64,000 nt of DNA, from NCBI RefSeq assembly GCF_000801105.2, contig NC_079513.1:27821640-27885639 (forward strand), given 5' to 3'. The stretch is from Raphanus sativus. Its lineage: Eukaryota; Streptophyta; Magnoliopsida; Brassicales; Brassicaceae. The stretch's first letter is position 1; every line of letters starts with the position of its first letter. This document shows positions 58,497 through 64,000 of the stretch, piece by piece. A model generated the notes under the pieces. The model was not told the DNA's origin. It saw nothing but the letters and a program-made list of their open reading frames with translations, and made no database searches. The translations under genes and the position numbers were made by a program.

Positions 58497-58918
58497 TAAC
58501 AGTCAACATCGGCCATTGGGCAGTACTTTCTTTCCAGCCGTGTGTTCCATCTTACTACCGTCTAAAAACAATCGAGATATATCTACCTTTTTGAGAACGA
58601 GATCCATCTAGTAAAATTAAGTTTATGTAAAAAACGATTGATAAACAAAGTGGAAACGTGCGTCGAAGTTTATGAAAGAATTGACTTTTTGGTTTACTTG
58701 AAAAAGTTTAGTCAGTGTTTTATTTATGATACTAACAAAAACTGATGATGTATGCATACAAACAAAATGGCACCGTCGGTGCCAGATGAAGCGGCATCAT
58801 CGCCAATCAACCAAATAACAAATGTGCTTTGTTAAATATTTTGGAGTTTTCTTTTTCTACTCTGGAGCTTTTAGTCAACTTTTATCGGTTAACAACGTAT
58901 ATTTTTTGTCTGATTTTT

Positions 58919-58967
58919 ACTCAAATATTTTCTTTTCTTTTTTTTGGTCAACACTCAAATATTTTCT
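58919..58967 (-). repeat. Micro-insertion: T-tract between 15-bp direct repeats
   Basis: ACTCAAATATTTTCT at 58919-58933 and 58953-58967, perfect, around a T tract followed by 'ggtcaac'. Confidence 0.6.
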
Positions 58968-58975
58968 AAAACAAT

Positions 58976-59025
58976 AACTAACCTACTACAAGGTGTTCAA
59001 AGAAAAAAAAACTAACCTACTACAA
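58976..59025 (+). repeat. Micro-insertion: A-tract between 16-bp direct repeats
   Basis: AACTAACCTACTACAA at 58976-58991 and 59010-59025, perfect, with spacer 'ggtgttcaaag' plus seven A. It lies only 8 bases from the previous one. Confidence 0.6.
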
Positions 59026-60323
59026 AACCAACACTCAATTCTAGATCATAATCCAAATTAGTGTCAGGAGCTCTTTCATGATTACCTTTATTATTTCTCT
59101 AATTGTCACATATTCGATAATACACACATATATATTGTTACATGTAACAACTTAATGGATTTCACAGAGAAAACTGGGACTCCTATATCTGTGTCTCTAT
59201 GTATGGACCACTGCATGATTTCAATCTCTTGTACTATATTGATCATTCTACAATCGTAAGTTTTACGTTATACTGTAACGAGATGAGGAAAACAATACGA
59301 GAGTGTTTCCTCAAGAAAAGAACCAAAATACAATCATTCCCTATTGAACCTCACACAAAATTTTATTTGGCCTTTAATTGCTAGTTCTACACAACTAAAT
59401 TACCAACTATGACATCTAAGCCGAACTCTTTTGATATATGTATATTGTATATAAACATCCTAAACGTTAAGTTTAATAGCAGTGTACACACTTCATAGTG
59501 GTTATTACTCGATTACATTTTGGTAATGTCAACTGGAGGAAAAATAACAAGTTGTATTAAAAAAAAAGACAATAAAGCACAAAAAACAGAAATATTTACA
59601 AATAACAATTTGATTAACTCCCGTCCTGGCCATCATGTTAATGTTTGTGATGTTTTTTTTTCTGCTTAAATAATGTTGTTGATATGTTCATCAGTGTTCA
59701 GTAGTACTTATATAGATAAAGTAAGTTTATGGTCGATGGAGCAAAAAATAATTTATATATAATAACAAACATTGCTACAAAAAATATATAATAACAAATA
59801 CATACTGTAAAATAAAATAAAGTAAAAACCAAAAGAGAAAACGAAAATCATTATTAATTCTAAAACAATACAAATGCAGAGGCTTTATATAAAGACATTC
59901 ATCGCTCTTTATTCCTCACACACACACACACTCTTCTCTGTTTCTGTTTATAGATCTCTCCCCTCTCTTCTTTATTTCTTTCCAAGAACCATCTTCTACT
60001 TCTCCACCTTTCGTTATTATTATCTTTCCTCTCTCACCAAACCATATAAACATAAAAAATAAACCCCAAAGAACAAAAGAAAAGGTTTAATTCTCTTTGT
60101 TCCGACAATCTGAGCTTTTCAGGCAGAGAAGACAGAGATTTTTTCACCGTAAAGGAAAGAGAAAAAAACTCTGTCTCTCTGTTCGTCCTTCCATTTGATT
60201 TCTTTACGCCAAAAGAAACTTCTTAAAAAAAATTGTACCTTATTGCGTGTTTCACAAGGATCACATATATTCTAGGGTTCTTGCTTCCTCCTCTGTTTCT
60301 TTCTGTCGTCGGAGTAAGAAGAA

Positions 60324-63300
60324 ATGGAGCTCGGCGATTCCGCTAAGGTGATCCCGGACTCGTTCATGGGATACAGAGACGACATCACAATGCAAATGTC
60401 AATGATCTTGGATCAGATTCGAGCTCCATTAATTGTCCCAGTCCTCAGGCTCGGTGTTTACATCTGTTTAACAATGTCGGTGATGCTATTCGTGGAAAGG
60501 GTTTACATGGGAATAGTAATCTCTCTTGTTAAACTCTTTGGTCGGAAGCCAGAGAAACGTTTTAAATGGGAACCAATGAAAGACGACATCGAGCTTGGAA
60601 ACACTGCTTATCCTATGGTTCTTGTCCAAATCCCAATGTACAACGAACGAGAGGTACCAACTAATCAAAACTCTGTTTTGTTTATCGATCTTGGTATGTT
60701 GTTGTAATTTGATTGTTTAAATGTTGTCAATGTATAGGTTTATCAGCTATCTATTGGAGCTGCTTGTGGGCTCTCGTGGCCGTCTGATAGAATAGTTATT
60801 CAAGTTCTTGATGATTCTACTGATCCAGCGATCAAAGTAAAGCACATTTCTTGACAAAGATCCATTTTTCGACGTGGGTTACAAGTTTCTTCTTCTTGTT
60901 GTTGTTTGAGCAGGATCTAGTGGAGAAGGAGTGTAGCAGGTGGGCGAGAAAAGGAGTAAACATAAAGTATGAGATCAGAGATAACAGAAACGGGTACAAA
61001 GCTGGAGCTTTGAAAGAAGGTATGAAGAAGAGTTATGTCAAAAGCTGCGATTACGTTGCAATCTTCGACGCTGATTTTCAGCCTGAACCGGACTATCTCT
61101 GGAGAACCGTACCGTTTCTCCTACATAACCCTAAGCTTGCTCTAGTTCAAGCTCGCTGGAAATTCGGTAATTTTTTTAAAAAAATCTGGTTATTATTTTA
61201 ACATTTCTTTTATTTCGAGATACTTAGTTTTGATTTGGTTGTTTTAGTCCAATTTTGGTTTGATAAGGGCTAATAATCACTGATCACTGCGTAGTTAGAA
61301 AGTTAGAGACGGGTTTGATATTCTTTTTTACCTCAATTACTACTTCCCTTCTTAAGCTAAGTACTTTATATAGTACAACCTATTGCAATTATACTCAAAT
61401 CCGATAGTAATAATAATTACAAAAGCATTTGATCAATGCACATTAGTTAATTTAGATATACTTATGTTATACTATAAAAAACAAAAAAATGTTATGCTAT
61501 GTGTGTTGATAATGTTTTTCCTTTTTGTTTCTTGTGAAATGACGACTTCTAAAAAAATGGAAGACTATTGTGGAGATGGTTCAAATTAAACTAATACCTA
61601 TAGTTAGACTTAAAAATAAGTGAAACCTTGTAGGAACTTAGGAACGTATTATAAAACACCATAAAACAATAACACATGATATGATTATGAGGTTTTAATT
61701 ATTAATAAATAAAATTATGTTTGCATAAAGGAAGTTTTAGTCACGTTAACAGAAGTGTCGGTGGGTGTTTTATTGCTAGGTCCCAATTAAAGACCTACAT
61801 AGCGGATCCTGATGTTGAGATATCAATTATGTTCGTCATTACTTTGTGCTTTAGCTTTAAAATGTGGAACTACTTTCTTCAACTATAAATTACAAATACT
61901 TTTATTAACTATTATTACTCTAAATGATCTATGAAGCATATAATAAGGGCAGTATCACTTTATAACTACTGCCATATTTAATGTTTTTGTCCTTTGTATT
62001 TGGTATGTCTGCAAGAGTTAGTAAAAATAGATTGTCCACCAGTGAATCTATAACTTCTGGCATTCAAACAGCTGCCACACATATAGTATTTAACAAAGTT
62101 TCTAAAATATTTTCTTCGAATAAGAAGTAGATTTTCTTTGTTAATTACTTAACTTTTGCAGCAACCAAACATTAATCGAAAAAAATCGACATATTAAAAT
62201 TCAGAAAACCAACAACAATAATTATGTTTTATGATCAAATTAGAGACTAGTTTTAGTGGTGTTGCTTCACTGGCGTCGTCGTCGTGTCCCGTAATGAGTG
62301 CAGAGAACATATTGGGAAGTGTAGGTCCATGGGGGCTTGTTTTGTGATATAGTAAAAATAGTATGCCGAGAATAGTCATCTTCCATGTGCAACAACGTGG
62401 AACCTACTTGGTCTCTCTTCTACTAGTCCCTGTCACTCACAGTCTCACCGCTCACTTTTCTTTTTTTTAAGTAAACTTTGATTTTTGGTATTTTCTTAAT
62501 TGCAAATCTGATACGACCAATTATTGAAACCACTTTTATTTTATTTGATTGGTTATACTCGTAGACAAGAACAGATACTATACTAAAATATAGTAGCATA
62601 GATCATGTGAGCTAAATTGACAAAATTAATGTTGAAATCTAATTGGAGGTCTGAGCTGTCTAAGATTTGATAATTGAAAACATTGATGTCACCAACTGGT
62701 TTTCATCAATGCCACATTAATTGATTGTTTGCTCTGCAAATACTTATTAATTAAAATTATTCAACTCTGTTTCTCTAATATTGCAGTGAATTCGGATGAA
62801 TGTTTGATGACAAGGATGCAAGAAATGTCTTTGGATTATCATTTTACGGTCGAACAAGAAGTTGGTTCTTCTACTTACGCCTTCTTCGGTTTCAACGGTA
62901 ATTTATTTTATTTTTACCTTCATTGAATTTTTGCCTGTCTTTAACTTACTACAATTTCATAATATTTGGTTACAATTATATTAGGAACTGCGGGAATATG
63001 GAGAATATCGGCATTAAGCGAAGCTGGTGGTTGGAAAGATAGAACGACCGTGGAAGATATGGATTTGGCCGTTCGAGCTAGTCTCAAGGGTTGGAAATTT
63101 TTGTACCTTGGCTCCTTGAAGGTATATGTACATTTTATTATCTAACAATGTGTATATATGTGTGTCAATTAGTGGCTGAGTAAGTAGTTTAATTGATATA
63201 TATGGTTGTTAAAATACTATAGGTTAAAAACGAGCTGCCAAGTACATTCAAGGCGTATAGGTATCAACAGCACAGGTGGTCATGTGGTCCAGCAAATCTT

Positions 63301-64000
63301 TTCAGGAAAATGGCATTCGAAATCATGACCAACAAGGTTTTTAACTCTTTTTTTTTTTTTGAACAAAGGTTTTTAACTCTTTCTGTCTCACTCCGCACTA
63401 AATTGAACCGGTTACTTAACCGGAACTTACATGGTTAACAAAGGTTCAACCTACTACTAACTAAATATATCAAGCCTTCTCTTGTGTTATGTGACAAAAA
63501 AAAAAGCCTTCTCTTGTGCTAAAAACGTCGGTCTTCTTATTGGCAGAACGTGACTTTATGGAAGAAAGTTCATGTGATATATAGCTTCTTCGTGGTTAGA
63601 AAGATCGTGGCACACATTGTTACATTCATCTTTTATTGTGTGATCTTACCGGCTACGGTTCTTGTACCGGAAGTAACCGTACCGAAATGGGGAGCGGTTT
63701 ACATTCCTTCCATCATTACTCTGCTAAACGCCGTCGGCACACCAAGGTAAAAAATAATATTCCAAGAGTTTCTTGCTGCTCAATTGACGTCTCGTTTGTG
63801 GCCTCTTATTGTTGCTTACATGTCTTATTATAGGTCATTGCATCTTATGGTGTTTTGGATTCTGTTCGAGAATGTGATGTCTCTTCACAGAACAAAAGCT
63901 ACCTTCATTGGTTTACTCGAAGGTGGTAGAGTTAACGAGTGGATTGTTACTGAGAAACTGGGAGATCTTAAGGCTAAATCTGCAACCAAGACTCCAAAGA
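60324..64000 (+). CDS. CSLA9: Cellulose synthase-like A9, glucomannan 4-beta-mannosyltransferase (3' end beyond window)
   Basis: Eight exons visible: 60324-60653, 60738-60836, 60914-61166, 62787-62897, 62985-63121, 63223-63336, 63547-63746 and 63834 to the window end; phases agree for 470 residues (family ~533). It corresponds to At5g03760 (RAT4). CSLA9 is a Golgi GT2 enzyme making the beta-1,4-(gluco)mannan backbone from GDP-mannose and GDP-glucose; in Arabidopsis it is also needed for efficient Agrobacterium transformation. An N-terminal membrane segment (~36-67) precedes the cytosolic-type GT2 domain with LDDSTD (~134-139), DAD (~195-197), 'TVEDMD' (~286-291) and QQHRW (~325-329), the D,D,D,QxxRW set. 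Further membrane spans follow ('[20 protein letters not shown]'). Intron 3 is long (1,620 bp). Intron 6 carries two micro-insertions, one overlapping its donor site. Confidence 0.95.
63334..63382 (-). repeat. Micro-insertion duplicating a splice donor (CSLA9 intron 6)
   Basis: AAGGTTTTTAACTCTTT at 63334-63350 and 63366-63382, perfect, around ten T plus 'gaaca'. The left copy includes the last exon codon and donor (AAG|GT at 63336/63337); the right copy repeats AAG|GT within the intron. Confidence 0.65.
63472..63518 (+). repeat. Micro-insertion: A-tract between 15-bp direct repeats
   Basis: AAGCCTTCTCTTGTG at 63472-63486 and 63504-63518, perfect, with spacer 'ttatgtgac' plus eight A, in CSLA9 intron 6. 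Confidence 0.65.

Larger units (their letters stand above)
58500..60323. promoter_or_regulatory. CSLA9 upstream region and leader
   Basis: Promoter side of CSLA9. TATATAAA at 59886-59893 is a candidate TATA box, followed by a (CA)n run and a long C/T-rich leader of about 400 bases up to the ATG at 60324. Two micro-insertions lie at 58919-59025. No other gene. Confidence 0.5.

Overview
This window is plant nuclear DNA from the Brassicaceae, most likely a Brassica or a close relative such as radish. Every confident protein gene is a close counterpart of an Arabidopsis thaliana chromosome 5 gene. As far as I recall the locus numbers, they lie in one descending run from about At5g04047 to At5g03760. 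Introns, splice sites, AT-rich spacers and many small transposons fit a plant genome. Exon joins below were worked out by hand from GT-AG sites and reading phase, guided by remembered family proteins. No alignment was run.

Layout. At 1-5 kb are an S1-type self-incompatibility-like secreted protein and two tandem defensin-like genes (minus strand). SDP1, the oil-body triacylglycerol lipase, follows at 5.2-8.3 kb (minus) with a frameshifted C-terminus. Next are a PADRE/DUF4228 gene (9.2-9.7 kb, minus), a 1.6 kb transposon filled with a 27-bp minisatellite (10.6-12.2 kb), a plastid-type double thioredoxin/GST-fold gene with 12 exons (12.9-15.3 kb), a glutaredoxin-like gene (16.8-17.9 kb), a malate synthase relic (18.1-18.3 kb), a four-EF-hand calcium sensor (minus) and ribosomal protein S28. 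A long foldback element and a Helitron lie at 20.9-23.8 kb. TFL1, the inflorescence regulator, is at 24.4-25.5 kb. A GDSL esterase (31.8-33.6 kb), an exostosin-family glycosyltransferase (34.8-38.0 kb) and the homeodomain-leucine zipper gene LMI1 (39.4-40.7 kb, minus) follow.

From 41 to 60 kb there is no intact protein gene. This stretch holds Helitrons (one nested in another), MULE-like and hAT-like elements, a SINE, a miniature LTR element, a LINE fragment, a tRNA-Arg gene, and the broken remains of KDTA in the slot where Arabidopsis has it. CSLA9 (glucomannan synthase) begins at 60.3 kb and runs off the right edge.

The genes do not form one pathway; they are a conserved chromosomal neighbourhood. 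The main story is decay and invasion. Two ancestral genes survive only as relics, which fits fractionation after genome triplication. At least thirteen tiny insertions (a poly-A tract of about 8-27 bp between perfect or near-perfect 12-18 bp direct repeats) suggest frequent retroposition of almost nothing but a tail. The minisatellite transposon has multiplied E2F-like TTTCCCGCC motifs.
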